DNA of 64,000 nucleotides from an uncultured Pelagibacteraceae bacterium (GCA_902522955.1 CABYXR010000001.1:62001-126000), one strand, 5' to 3'; positions 28,518 through 38,973 are shown, counted from the stretch's first letter. Program-made: numbers and translations. Notes: generated by a model from the sequence alone, not told the origin.

Positions 28518-29987
28518 ATGGCAAAAAAAACAATTGTTATTGGTTCGGGATTTGGAGGGTTGGCTGCTGCGCTTAGATTAAAAGCTAAAGGCCACAAAGT
28601 TACTTTAGTAGAAAAACATCCTGATCTAGGTGGTCGTGCAAGAGTTTTTAAAAAAGATCATTTTATTTACGACGGTGGTCCAACAGTAATAACTGCCCCG
28701 TACCTATTTGAAGAACTATTTTCACTATTTAACAAAAATATTTCTGACTACGTCGATATAGTGCCTTTAGATTTGTGGTACAGATTTGTATTCAGTAACG
28801 GAGATACATTCGACTACAATGGTGATGACAAATCTATGGAGGAACAAGTAAAAAAATTTAACCCTACTGATTATGGCGGATATAAAAATTTAGTAAATTT
28901 TACTGAAAAAATCTTTAATAAAGGCTTCACGGATTTATCTGACAAACCCTTTAATAATTTAGTCTTTATGATGAAACAAATTCCATCTTTACTTAAATTA
29001 AAAAGCTATAAGTCAGTCTATAGTTTAGTTTCAAACTATATATCCGATGAAAAATTAAGAAGGGTATTTAGTATGCACCCTTTATTAGTGGGTGGAAATC
29101 CATTCAGTACAACTTCGATATATACATTGATTTTATTTTTAGAGAAAAAATGGGGAATTCACTACTCAATGGGAGGAACTGGAAGTGTTGTTAAAGCTTT
29201 AGAAAAACTAATGATTGAGGAAAATATCAAAATTATCAAAAATGCTGAGGTTACAGAAATACTTACAGAAAATAAAAAAGTTAAAGGTGTTAAAATAAAT
29301 AATTCAAAAATAATCAATAGCGATTATGTGATTTGTAACTCCGATCCCCCAAATGTTTACAACAACCTAATAAAATCGAAGGGAGATTATAATTTTTTAT
29401 TTAAACAAAAAATGAAAAGAATGGATTATTCAATGGGATTATTTGTTTATTATTTCGGCTCTAAAAAAAAATATATTGATGTTGCTCATCATACAATTTA
29501 TTTTGGAGAGGCTTATGAAAAACATCTTGATAAAATATTTGAGAAAAAAATACTCTCTAGTGACATAAGCTATTATTTACATCGACCATCTGCAACAGAC
29601 CCTAATATGGCTCCAGAAGGCCAAGACGCTTTTTATGTATTAGTTCCAGTCCCAAATAATCTATCTAAAGTTAATTGGATCGAGGAAGGTGATAAATTTA
29701 AAGATTTAGTTTTAGATAAAATGGATAGAACTGTTTTACCTGGTATTAAAGAAAATGTGGTAAGTGATTTTTATTTAACACCTGATTATTTCGAAATAGA
29801 TTTAGCAACTCTTTATGGATCTGGATTTTCAATTCAACCAAAATTTTCTCAGTCAGCTTATTTTAGATTTCATAATCAGTCTGAAATATATAAAAACTTA
29901 TACTTTGTTGGTGCAGGTACACATCCAGGTGCTGGAATGCCTGGGGTTCTCTCATCAGCAAAAGTTTTAGACAAATTATTTTTATGA
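28518..29987 (+). CDS. crtI: Phytoene desaturase
   Basis: IVIGSGFGGLAAALRLKAKGHKVTLVEKHPDLGGRARV; GGPTVITAP; C-terminal YFVGAGTHPGAGMPGVLSSAKV. Confidence 0.97.
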   Translation: MAKKTIVIGSGFGGLAAALRLKAKGHKVTLVEKHPDLGGRARVFKKDHFIYDGGPTVITAPYLFEELFSLFNKNISDYVDIVPLDLWYRFVFSNGDTFDYNGDDKSMEEQVKKFNPTDYGGYKNLVNFTEKIFNKGFTDLSDKPFNNLVFMMKQIPSLLKLKSYKSVYSLVSNYISDEKLRRVFSMHPLLVGGNPFSTTSIYTLILFLEKKWGIHYSMGGTGSVVKALEKLMIEENIKIIKNAEVTEILTENKKVKGVKINNSKIINSDYVICNSDPPNVYNNLIKSKGDYNFLFKQKMKRMDYSMGLFVYYFGSKKKYIDVAHHTIYFGEAYEKHLDKIFEKKILSSDISYYLHRPSATDPNMAPEGQDAFYVLVPVPNNLSKVNWIEEGDKFKDLVLDKMDRTVLPGIKENVVSDFYLTPDYFEIDLATLYGSGFSIQPKFSQSAYFRFHNQSEIYKNLYFVGAGTHPGAGMPGVLSSAKVLDKLFL

Positions 29988-30832
29988 AAAGTAATTTATT
30001 AAAGAAACATGCTAAATCTTTTTATTGGGCAAGTTTTTTTTTGTCGAGTAACACTTTGGAGAAATGCTCATCTTTATATAATTTCTGTAGAACCTTGGAC
30101 GATATAGTTGATGATAATAATGATCTTAATGAGAAGAAAGATATTTTCTCAAAATTTAAAAATGACTTTAAAAATAAAAATTTTAACAATCAAATTATAA
30201 AAGATATGTGGTCAGTCATTAATAGTGAAAGTATTTCTAAACAAATAGTAATAGATTTATTTGATGGAGTTGAAACAGACTTAAAGGAAAAAGTAGTGAT
30301 TGATTCAAAAAAAGATTTGCTTGTTTATTCTTATAGAGTTGCCGGAACAGTTGGATTAATGATGTCAAAAATACTAAAAGTAAAAAATAAAGAGGCTCTA
30401 AAAGGTGCGATTGATCTTGGTATAGCTATGCAGCTTACTAATATTGCTCGAGATGTTTGTGAGGATAAACAACGGAACAGGCAGTATATAAAACACGATT
30501 TTTCCTCAATACGATCTATTATAGAAGACTCCCAAGCATTTTACGAAAAATCATTTAAATCCATAAGCAATATACCATTGAAATCTAGATTTTCAGTTAT
30601 TGTTGCAAGACGAGTTTACAGGAAAATAGGTGACTACATTCTTAAACAAAAAAATATAGATAATTATAATAAAGCTGGCAAAATCTATATCCCGGTATTT
30701 GAAAAAGTAATTCAGACTTTTTTATCTATTATTGACTTTATAAAGTTATTATTCATCAAGAATTTAGATTACAACAATCAAGTGAATCATAATATTTTAG
30801 AACAAGAAATAAACTTGAATGAAAGAATTTGA
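29984..30832 (+). CDS. crtB: Phytoene synthase
   Basis: FYWASFFLSSNT..., RTLDDIVDD, GTVGLMMSKIL, AMQLTNIARDVCED. Confidence 0.96.
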   Translation: MKSNLLKKHAKSFYWASFFLSSNTLEKCSSLYNFCRTLDDIVDDNNDLNEKKDIFSKFKNDFKNKNFNNQIIKDMWSVINSESISKQIVIDLFDGVETDLKEKVVIDSKKDLLVYSYRVAGTVGLMMSKILKVKNKEALKGAIDLGIAMQLTNIARDVCEDKQRNRQYIKHDFSSIRSIIEDSQAFYEKSFKSISNIPLKSRFSVIVARRVYRKIGDYILKQKNIDNYNKAGKIYIPVFEKVIQTFLSIIDFIKLLFIKNLDYNNQVNHNILEQEINLNERI

Positions 30833-31886
30833 TTATATAATTATTGGAGGTGGATGCGCAGGTTTATCTTTGGCTTATGAATTAGAAATTAATGATAAGC
30901 TTAAAGATAAAACTCTTGCAATAATTGAGACCCGTAAAGAATATAAAAGAGACAAAACATGGTCTTTTTGGAAAGTTTTTGACCATAATTTTGATGATTG
31001 TGTAATTAAAACTTGGAACAATTTTACAATTAATACTGCTGAAAACCATAATGAATTAACAAATAAAAAATTTCCTTACCAAAGTATCGATAGTGGAAAA
31101 TTTTATAAAAAAATAAATTCCAAACTCTCCACTAATTCAAATATTAGTTTTTTCAGAAATCTAAACGAAGTCAATTCAGAAAATTCAATAATTTTTAATA
31201 GTATTTTTGAAAAAGAACTCGATAAATCTGAGTTATGGCAACACTTTCAAGGTATCGAGATAGAAACACCTAAAAACATTTTTGATGAGGAAATAATAAA
31301 CTTAATGGATTTTAATTGTGATCAGAGAAAAGATGTTCATTTTTTCTACACATTGCCATTTAGCAAAAATAAAGCTTTGATTGAGACTACTTGGTTATCA
31401 GATTTAGAGGATCAGAGCCTCAGAGATTATGACCTTCAGCTAGAAAATTATATTAAGAATAATCTTGGTATAAAAAACTATAAAATAAATTTTACTGAAA
31501 AAGGAGCTATACCACTCTTTGCTCCATCATTAAGTAATAATAATAAAATAATTAATATTGGATCAGCTGGAGGGATGACTCGGTTAAGTACAGGTTACAC
31601 CTTTTTGAACATTCAAGAACATAGTCGTTATATTGTAAAAAACATTGACAATATTAATAAAGCAAAAGTATTCTCTATAGGAAAAAAATATCAATTTTTA
31701 GATAAAGTATTTCTAAAAGTATTAGAAAAATATCCCGAAAAGATGCCTAAAATTTTTTTTAATATGTTCAAAACTTCCTCAAATACGATAATAAAATTTT
31801 TATCAAATAAAAGTAATATTATTGAAGACATAAATATTATTAGCAAAATGCCAAAATTAATTTTTTTAAAAGCATTGTTATATTAA
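30819..31886 (+). CDS. crtY: Lycopene beta-cyclase
   Basis: FDYIIIGGGCAGLSLAYEL, TWSFWKVFDHNFDD, GSAGGMTRLSTGYTFLNIQ. Confidence 0.94.
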   Translation: MKEFDYIIIGGGCAGLSLAYELEINDKLKDKTLAIIETRKEYKRDKTWSFWKVFDHNFDDCVIKTWNNFTINTAENHNELTNKKFPYQSIDSGKFYKKINSKLSTNSNISFFRNLNEVNSENSIIFNSIFEKELDKSELWQHFQGIEIETPKNIFDEEIINLMDFNCDQRKDVHFFYTLPFSKNKALIETTWLSDLEDQSLRDYDLQLENYIKNNLGIKNYKINFTEKGAIPLFAPSLSNNNKIINIGSAGGMTRLSTGYTFLNIQEHSRYIVKNIDNINKAKVFSIGKKYQFLDKVFLKVLEKYPEKMPKIFFNMFKTSSNTIIKFLSNKSNIIEDINIISKMPKLIFLKALLY

Positions 31887-32791
31887 TGGAAAATATTAAC
31901 TTAAAGCACTCAATTATATTTTTTAATTTTTGTATTTTGATAAGCCCTCTTTATCTAATGCTCAATTTTGAACCAGTTGTATTTTGCTTGTTTTTAATTT
32001 TAATTTTGGGAATTTCTCACGGTGCATTAGATAATATCAAAGGAAAAAAACTTTTAAGATTATTTGGTTACAAACAAACTGTATACTTTTATCTTGCCTA
32101 TGTATTAATTTCATCATTGATAATAATATTCTGGTTGATATTTCCTAATACAATTTTATTACTATTTTTGATTGTAGCCGCCTATCATTTTGGAAAAGAA
32201 GATACAGTATTTTTTTTTAGAAAAAAGTTTTTAATATCTGAGTGTTTATTCTTCTTAAAAGGATCAACAGTAATTATGGCTCCATTATTATTAAAGAGAG
32301 AAGAAACAAATGAAATATTTAGAATTCTTAATTTCAATGTTTTCGAAACAGAATTTTTTAGTAATGAATTTTTAATTGGAATGTTATGCCTCAGTTTTTT
32401 ATCATCTATGTACATTTCAAAAAAAGAAAACACAAATCTTAAAAGTGTCATGATCATGGACTTCTTTTCTTTGATTATACTAAATTTTTTTTTATCGCCT
32501 ATTTTAGCTTTTACTCTTTATTTTTGTTTTCTTCACTCAATTAGGCATTCGATTACTCTTATTTTTGAGCTGGATAGTTTTTTCAAGCCAGGACTTAATA
32601 AATTTATAATTAAAGCTATTCCTTTAACTTTTGTAACTGCAGTAATATTTTTATTTGCGATATATTTTTTAAATAATGTTTACAAGCTTGACGAGGCTAT
32701 TTATAAGGTGATTTTTATTGGTTTGGCGTCGCTTACTTTTCCGCATATATTGTTAGAATATCTTTTAGAAAAAAATGAAAAAAGAACTTAA
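31886..32791 (+). CDS. blh: Brp/Blh-family beta-carotene 15,15'-dioxygenase (retinal synthesis)
   Basis: Multi-TM with conserved His motifs ISHGALDNIKGKKL, AAYHFGKEDT, FCFLHSIRHS; directly follows crtY. Confidence 0.93.
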   Translation: MENINLKHSIIFFNFCILISPLYLMLNFEPVVFCLFLILILGISHGALDNIKGKKLLRLFGYKQTVYFYLAYVLISSLIIIFWLIFPNTILLLFLIVAAYHFGKEDTVFFFRKKFLISECLFFLKGSTVIMAPLLLKREETNEIFRILNFNVFETEFFSNEFLIGMLCLSFLSSMYISKKENTNLKSVMIMDFFSLIILNFFLSPILAFTLYFCFLHSIRHSITLIFELDSFFKPGLNKFIIKAIPLTFVTAVIFLFAIYFLNNVYKLDEAIYKVIFIGLASLTFPHILLEYLLEKNEKRT

Positions 32792-33719
32792 AATTTATTT
32801 AGCATCACCAAGAGGATTCTGTGCTGGGGTAAAAAGAGCGATTGAAATAGTTGAAAAATCTATCAGCAAGTTTGGTGCTCCAGTATATGTTCGTCACGAA
32901 ATAGTCCACAATAAACAGGTTGTTGAAGAATTAAAAGAAAAAGGTGCAATTTTTGTTAATGAATTATCTGACGTAGGTGATGCAAGTAGACCTGTAATTT
33001 TCTCAGCTCATGGAGTTCCGAAGTCAGTCCCAGAAGAGGCTAAATTAAAAAATTTATCCTATGTAGATGCAACTTGTCCATTAGTTTCAAAAGTTCACAG
33101 AGAGTCAGAGCAATTAAATAAAAATGGTTTCGATATATTATTAATTGGACATAAAAATCACCCTGAAGTTATTGGCACAATGGGTCAACTTCCAAGTGGA
33201 TCGATCAAACTAATTGAATCAATAAATGATGTTGATCTTCTTAAAAAAAATGATTTTAAAAAACCTCTGGCATATATTACTCAAACAACCCTGTCTGTAG
33301 ATGATACAGCTGAAATAATTAAAGCTCTTAAAAGTAAGTTTCCAAAAATCAAAGGCCCTATAAAAGAGGATATATGTTACGCTACGACTAACAGACAGTC
33401 TGCGGTTAAAGAGATAGCCTCCAAGTGTGATATGTTTTTTGTAGTGGGTAGCCGTAATTCGTCTAATTCTGTCAGGCTAGTTGAGGTTGCAAAAAAAGCA
33501 GGTTGTAATAATTCTCATTTAATGCACTCTGAAAAAGAAATTCCTTTTAATGAAATAGATAATTCTGAAACCATCGGGATATCTTCTGGAGCATCTGCAC
33601 CAGAAAAGCTTGTTCAAGCTTTGTTAGAAAGTTTAAGAAAAGATAGAAATGTTTCTATAGAAGAAGTGGTAGTTGCAGAAGAAAAGGTTATATTTAAATT
33701 GCCGAAAGAGCTCAATTAA
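32775..33719 (+). CDS. ispH: 4-hydroxy-3-methylbut-2-enyl diphosphate reductase
   Basis: ASPRGFCAGVKRAIEIV, VRHEIVHNKQVVE, DATCPLVSKVH, CYATTNRQSAVKE. Confidence 0.98.
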   Translation: MKKELKIYLASPRGFCAGVKRAIEIVEKSISKFGAPVYVRHEIVHNKQVVEELKEKGAIFVNELSDVGDASRPVIFSAHGVPKSVPEEAKLKNLSYVDATCPLVSKVHRESEQLNKNGFDILLIGHKNHPEVIGTMGQLPSGSIKLIESINDVDLLKKNDFKKPLAYITQTTLSVDDTAEIIKALKSKFPKIKGPIKEDICYATTNRQSAVKEIASKCDMFFVVGSRNSSNSVRLVEVAKKAGCNNSHLMHSEKEIPFNEIDNSETIGISSGASAPEKLVQALLESLRKDRNVSIEEVVVAEEKVIFKLPKELN

Positions 33720-34687
33720 TGGCTGTTTACACAAGATTAAATCAAAAAAAGATTGAGGAAATTTTATCTAATTATAGTTTAGGTAAGTTAGACTCATTCA
33801 AAGGAATTGAAGAAGGTATTGAAAATACAAACTATTTTTTATCAATTGACAAGAAAAAATTTATACTAACTATTTATGAAAAAAGAGTAAGATCTGCTGA
33901 TCTTCCTTTCTTTTCAGATTTGATGTCATCACTAAATAAAGCTAGCTTTAAATGCCCCGCTCCAATTTCCAATAATAATAATGAAACTATTACAAATTTT
34001 GAGGGGAAAAAACTAATGATTGTCTCGTTTCTCGAAGGAAGGGCAAAACAAAATCTTTCACCTGCCAACTGTAAAACAATTGGGTCTGAGATAGCTAAAA
34101 TGCATGAGCTCACAAAGAGACTTAAATTAAATCGACAAAATGACCTCTCGGTCAATTCATGGAGAAAGTTGTTTAATTCAGTTAAAGATAAGTGTGAAAA
34201 TATACATAAAGATCTTCCAAAATTAATTGAGGAAAATCTTAATGATGTTGAAAAAAATTGGCCAAAAAATTTACCAAAAGGAATTATTCATGCTGACTTA
34301 TTTCATGATAATATTTTTTTTATTCAAGATAAATTTAGTGGTGTAATTGACTTTTATTTCTCATGTGAAGATTTTTTTGCTTTTGAAATAGCTATTTGCT
34401 TTAACGCTTTGTGTTTTGACGGTCTAAAAAGTAATTTAAGTTTTAACGTTACTAAAGCAAAGAATTTTATAGATGGATATACATCTGTAAGAAAATTGTC
34501 CCACGAGGAATTGAATAATATTAAGGTTTTATCTCAAGGCGCTGCTTTGAGATTCTTGCTAACTCGAGTATTCGATGCATTAAATAAAGTTGAAGGAGCA
34601 ATAGTTAAAATTAAAGATCCAATGGAGTATTTAAAAAGATTAGAATTTCACAAGAGTGCAAAAAATCATGAGGATTATTTCTTTTAA
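33719..34687 (+). CDS. thrB: Homoserine kinase (ThrB type II)
   Basis: GIEEGIENTNYFL, GIIHADLFHDNIFF, GVIDFYFSCEDFFAFEIAIC. Confidence 0.95.
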   Translation: MAVYTRLNQKKIEEILSNYSLGKLDSFKGIEEGIENTNYFLSIDKKKFILTIYEKRVRSADLPFFSDLMSSLNKASFKCPAPISNNNNETITNFEGKKLMIVSFLEGRAKQNLSPANCKTIGSEIAKMHELTKRLKLNRQNDLSVNSWRKLFNSVKDKCENIHKDLPKLIEENLNDVEKNWPKNLPKGIIHADLFHDNIFFIQDKFSGVIDFYFSCEDFFAFEIAICFNALCFDGLKSNLSFNVTKAKNFIDGYTSVRKLSHEELNNIKVLSQGAALRFLLTRVFDALNKVEGAIVKIKDPMEYLKRLEFHKSAKNHEDYFF

Positions 34688-35109
34688 TGAAATTAAAAAT
34701 TTATACTGATGGTGCTTGCTCTGGAAATCCTGGGAAAGGAGGTTGGGCAGCAATCATATTAGATGATTCTAATCAATCAAGTATTTCTGGAAGTGAGAGT
34801 AATACAACTAATAATAGGATGGAATTAATGGCTCCAATTATGGCATTAAAAAAAATAAGAAAGAAATCAGAAATTACAATTTTTACTGACTCAAAATATG
34901 TAAAAGATGGAATAACTGATTGGATTAAAAAGTGGAAAGTTAATAATTGGAAAAGTTCAAACAAGAAACCAGTTAAAAATAAAGATCTTTGGATTAAATT
35001 GGATAATGTTTGCTTAAAACATAAAGTTACTTGGAAATGGGTTAAGGCGCACGCTGGTAACAAATATAATAATCTTGTTGATGAATTGGCAGTTTCGAAA
35101 ACTAAATAG
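34687..35109 (+). CDS. rnhA: Ribonuclease HI
   Basis: IYTDGACSGNPGKGGWAAII, NNRMELMAPIMAL, VKAHAGNKYNNLVDELA. Confidence 0.98.
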   Translation: MKLKIYTDGACSGNPGKGGWAAIILDDSNQSSISGSESNTTNNRMELMAPIMALKKIRKKSEITIFTDSKYVKDGITDWIKKWKVNNWKSSNKKPVKNKDLWIKLDNVCLKHKVTWKWVKAHAGNKYNNLVDELAVSKTK

Positions 35110-35587
35110 ATTTTAAAAAGCTTTCAGCTGAAGATAATTCACAAGTAACTGTTTCTTTTTCTTCCTCTGCTTTTTTAACTTCGCCATTCTCCACCAACAT
35201 AGTGTAGCGATTAGATCTAATTCCTAATCCTTTTTCGAATTTATTTACCTCTGCTCCAATAGCTTTCGTAAATTTAAGAAAGGGATCACCAGCCATGAAT
35301 ATTTTACTTCCAACATTTTGATTTTCGCCCCAAGCCTTCATTACATTAGGATCATTCACAGCAATACATACAATTTTTGTAATTCCTTTTTGAGTAGCTA
35401 AGTCGTAATTTTTTATATACCCAGGAAGATGAAGAGCCGAACAAGTTTTAGTAAAAGCTCCAGGCATACCTAAAATAATAGTCTTGCCTTTGCAAAGATC
35501 CAATATATCAATTTTTTTCACATCATTATTTTGGTCAAGATAAAATAATTCTGAGTTAGGTAGTTTGTCCCCTATTTTTATTCTCAT
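35102..35587 (-). CDS. Peroxiredoxin (Prx5-type)
   Basis: PGAFTKTCSALHLPGYI active site; AWGENQNV, GIRSNRYTMLVENGEV. Confidence 0.95.
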   Translation of the reverse strand: MRIKIGDKLPNSELFYLDQNNDVKKIDILDLCKGKTIILGMPGAFTKTCSALHLPGYIKNYDLATQKGITKIVCIAVNDPNVMKAWGENQNVGSKIFMAGDPFLKFTKAIGAEVNKFEKGLGIRSNRYTMLVENGEVKKAEEEKETVTCELSSAESFLKSI

Positions 35588-36960
35588 TGTATTTTGCCCA
35601 AAATATAATTTTTTACTTCTGAATTTGAATTCCCAATAATATCAAATGTTTCCTTTTTATCTATATTCAATTTTAGATGTTCAGGTGAGACTAAATTTTC
35701 ACCTATAGCTTTTTTTATTGTATCATTAAACTTGTAAGGATGAGCTGTACCAAGAACAACTATATCTCCTAAATTTTTAAAACTTTTTGCTGCTCTTACA
35801 CCAGTAGCAGTATGAGGGTCAATTACAAATTTGTGTTCCTTGTATATCTCATCAATAATACTTACTGTCTCTTCATCTGTAACTTTTACTGCTTCAAAAT
35901 CTTTTTTGATTTTATCGACTTCTTTTTTTTCTAAATTAAATAAACTTTTTGATGATAAATCACTCATTAATGATCCTACCTTAGTATCACTTTCATCTAA
36001 TATATAATAAAGCAGCCTCTCAAAATTACTGGCAACTTGAATATCCATGCTTGGTGTGATGGTTGCTTTCACCGTATCAGGTTTATATTCACCTGTATTG
36101 ATTACTCTTTGTAAAATATCATTTTTATTTGTAGCAACTATAAGTTTATTAATTGGTAAACCCATTTTTTTTGCTACATATCCAGCATAGATATCTCCAA
36201 AATTACCAGTTGGCACTGAAAAGCTTAAATTGTTTTTTTTTAATTTGAAGAAAGAGTAAAAATAATAAACAATCTGACAAACAATTCTCACCCAATTGAT
36301 AGAATTTACGCCTGACATATTTATTTTTGATCTAAAACTATTTTCATTAAAAAGCTCTTTTACAATTTTTTGACAGTCATCAAATGAACCCTCTATAGCT
36401 ATATTGTAAATATTAGTTCCTCCAATAGTTGTCATTATTTTTCTTTGAATATTAGAAATTTTATTATGTGGATGCAGAACAAAAAGATTTATATTTTTTC
36501 TATTGCTTAATGCTGCTATAGCTGCTGAACCAGTGTCGCCTGATGTAGCAACAACGACATTTACAGTTTTATCTTTTGCGACTTCTAAGTGGTCATACAT
36601 ATTTCCAATTACTTGCATTGCAATATCTTTAAAAGCTAAAGTGGGTCCATGATAAAGTTCGAGAAGATTTATATTTCCAATTTTTTTTATATTTACGACT
36701 TCTTTATCTTTAAAACTACTATAAGATTTTTGAATCAGTGAGCTAAGTTCATTCTTTTTAATTTCACCTGAACAAAAATTAAAGATAATTTCGGTAGCGA
36801 GTTCATTATAATTTAGTTGACTTAAATTATTTAGTTCTTCTTGACTATACTTCTTTATTTCAGCAGGCAAAAATAACCCTCCGCCTGGTGCAAGTCCTCT
36901 TAAGAAAATATCTTTAAAACTAAATTCTAAAGATTTATCCCTAGTGCTAAAATAATTCAT
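35584..36960 (-). CDS. thrC: Threonine synthase
   Basis: YHGPTLAFKDIAMQ PLP lysine motif; VATSGDTGSAAIAAL; SFSVPTGNFGDIYAGYVAKKMGLP. Confidence 0.97.
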   Translation of the reverse strand: MNYFSTRDKSLEFSFKDIFLRGLAPGGGLFLPAEIKKYSQEELNNLSQLNYNELATEIIFNFCSGEIKKNELSSLIQKSYSSFKDKEVVNIKKIGNINLLELYHGPTLAFKDIAMQVIGNMYDHLEVAKDKTVNVVVATSGDTGSAAIAALSNRKNINLFVLHPHNKISNIQRKIMTTIGGTNIYNIAIEGSFDDCQKIVKELFNENSFRSKINMSGVNSINWVRIVCQIVYYFYSFFKLKKNNLSFSVPTGNFGDIYAGYVAKKMGLPINKLIVATNKNDILQRVINTGEYKPDTVKATITPSMDIQVASNFERLLYYILDESDTKVGSLMSDLSSKSLFNLEKKEVDKIKKDFEAVKVTDEETVSIIDEIYKEHKFVIDPHTATGVRAAKSFKNLGDIVVLGTAHPYKFNDTIKKAIGENLVSPEHLKLNIDKKETFDIIGNSNSEVKNYILGKIQ

Positions 36961-37619
36961 TTTTTTCTTCTAAAATATAAATAATAAAAAATAATAGAAA
37001 TCGATATTGCATACCACGTTATAGCATATTTGAGGTGATTATTTGGCACATCAATACTAATTTTTTTTGGAAGAGGTGTCTTAGCTTGATTATCCTCTAA
37101 AAAAATTACGAAATTATTAAATTGTTCACCCGTTGCATTTCTTAGATCTTCTAAATTTATTGAAAACCAAATATTATTTTTAAGATCATTATCTGGTTTA
37201 AACATATTTGGTTTATATATTTCTCTTAAAAGTCCGATTATTTTTTTTTCAGACTCATTTTTAAGGTTTATGCTTGGGCTATCTTTAAGTTTTTTAACTA
37301 TCCAACCCCTGTTGATAAGGACGTTTTCATTTCTATTTGTTCTGAAAGGGGTTATTACATCATATCCAGGTTTACCATTATCGTTCAAACTATAAAGATA
37401 GATTTGTTTATCATAATCAAATTTTCCTTTAGTAGTAACTCTTTGGTAGTTTTTTTTAATCAAAGTTGAATATTCAATTGGGCTTGAGTTTAATCCATAA
37501 GTTATTTCACTAATCAACTCTAATTTCCATTGTAATCTATAAAGTTGCCAAGTACCTAACGCGCAAAATATTGTTACAAATAAAATTACGAATAGTTGAA
37601 ATAAAAATGCTTTTTTCAA
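36957..37619 (-). CDS. SURF1-family cytochrome oxidase assembly protein (probable TTG start)
   Basis: GTWQLYRLQWKLELI, LINRGWIV, two TMs. TTG at 37619 lies 8 nt past the coxC stop; the ORF-track start at 37676 would overlap coxC by 50 nt. Confidence 0.88.
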   Translation of the reverse strand: MKKAFLFQLFVILFVTIFCALGTWQLYRLQWKLELISEITYGLNSSPIEYSTLIKKNYQRVTTKGKFDYDKQIYLYSLNDNGKPGYDVITPFRTNRNENVLINRGWIVKKLKDSPSINLKNESEKKIIGLLREIYKPNMFKPDNDLKNNIWFSINLEDLRNATGEQFNNFVIFLEDNQAKTPLPKKISIDVPNNHLKYAITWYAISISIIFYYLYFRRKK

Positions 37620-37626
37620 TTTGAGA

Positions 37627-38418
37627 TTAGCTTCCCCAAATATATATTGCAGCAAATAAGAATAGCCACACGACATCTACGAAATGCCAATACCAAGCTG
37701 CAGCCTCAAAACCAAAATGATGTTCTGAATTAGAGTGTCCTTTCATAGATCTAAATAGGCAAACTGCTAAAAAAATAGTTCCTATTATTACATGAAATCC
37801 ATGGAAACCCGTAGCCATATAAAAAGTTGACCCGTAAATATTTCCATCGATTGTAAAAGAAGCATGTTGATATTCATAAGCTTGAAAACAAGAAAAAATA
37901 AATCCTAAAAAAACTGTTAATATCAAACCATTTACTAAAGCTTTTCTATCATTTTCTAACATTGCGTGGTGCGCCCAAGTTACTGTTGTGCCTGATAATA
38001 GAAGAACCAAAGTATTTATTAAAGGAATATCCCATGGATCAAATGTTTCAATATCAGGCGGAGGCCATGTCGCTCCTACTGCCTCAGTTGGAAATAAACT
38101 TGCATTAAAATATGCCCAAAACCAAGCAACAAAAAACATAACTTCAGAGGCTATGAAAAGTGTCATTCCATATCTGTGACCTATTTGAACTATTGGAGTA
38201 TGATGACCTTCAAATTCAGCTTCCTTAATTACATCTCTCCACCACATGAATGCACCGTAAATGACTAATGCAAAACCAACTAAAAGTAACCATAAAGCTT
38301 TAGAATGAAAGTAATACACAGCTCCAAATGCTAAAACCAAAGTTGCAAAAGAAACATATATAGGCCATGGACTTGGGTCTACTAAATGAAATCCGTGTTT
38401 TTTTTCTTTTGAGGACAT
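37627..38418 (-). CDS. coxC: Cytochrome c oxidase subunit III
   Basis: HGFHLVDPSPWPI, GATWPPPDIETFDPWDIPLINTL, GFHGFHVIIGTIFL, YWHFVDVVWLFLF. Confidence 0.98.
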   Translation of the reverse strand: MSSKEKKHGFHLVDPSPWPIYVSFATLVLAFGAVYYFHSKALWLLLVGFALVIYGAFMWWRDVIKEAEFEGHHTPIVQIGHRYGMTLFIASEVMFFVAWFWAYFNASLFPTEAVGATWPPPDIETFDPWDIPLINTLVLLLSGTTVTWAHHAMLENDRKALVNGLILTVFLGFIFSCFQAYEYQHASFTIDGNIYGSTFYMATGFHGFHVIIGTIFLAVCLFRSMKGHSNSEHHFGFEAAAWYWHFVDVVWLFLFAAIYIWGS

Positions 38419-38421
38419 TTG

Positions 38422-38973
38422 TTAAACTTTATCTTTTTTATAATAATCTGATGAAAAAAAGGTAAATGACAATGTTACATCAGCAATATTTTTAGTCTTA
38501 TTATCATCCACAACTTTTGGATCTAAGAAAAATGTCAGGTTGAATTCTCTTTTTTCTCCAGCTTTAAGTGTTTGCTTCTCAAAACAAAAACAACCAATCT
38601 TATTTAAATAAATGCCAAAAGGAGCGGGTGAAACATTAAAAGAGGCTGAGCCTGATGAAAGTTGGTTATTTGGATTTTCAACATAAAATTTAACTGTGTG
38701 GACTTCTCCTGGTTTCAAATCTAAAGTTTTTATCTCTGGTGTGAATTTCCAGTTCAAAGTGCTATTAATATTTGTATCAAATCTCATTTTATAGTCTTGA
38801 TTTACTATTATTTTGGGAATTTCTTTATTAGAAGCATTTTGTGTGGTACCTCCAAAACCGGTTACTCTACAAAACAAATCATACAAAGGAACAGCAGCGA
38901 AAGATAATCCTAGCATGAGAAAAAAAATAGATATTAGTATTATTGGGGTAATTTTTTTTTTGTTTATATTCAT
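38422..38973 (-). CDS. ctaG: Cytochrome c oxidase assembly protein Cox11/CtaG
   Basis: SFAAVPLYDLFCRVTGFGGTTQ, KIGCFCFEKQTLKAGE. Confidence 0.97.
   Translation of the reverse strand: MNINKKKITPIILISIFFLMLGLSFAAVPLYDLFCRVTGFGGTTQNASNKEIPKIIVNQDYKMRFDTNINSTLNWKFTPEIKTLDLKPGEVHTVKFYVENPNNQLSSGSASFNVSPAPFGIYLNKIGCFCFEKQTLKAGEKREFNLTFFLDPKVVDDNKTKNIADVTLSFTFFSSDYYKKDKV

Noticed and set aside
36957-37676. SURF1 start at 37676 as given in the ORF track
   Set aside because: It would overlap coxC by 50 nt with a non-SURF1-like N-terminus; TTG at 37619 right after the coxC stop fits better.
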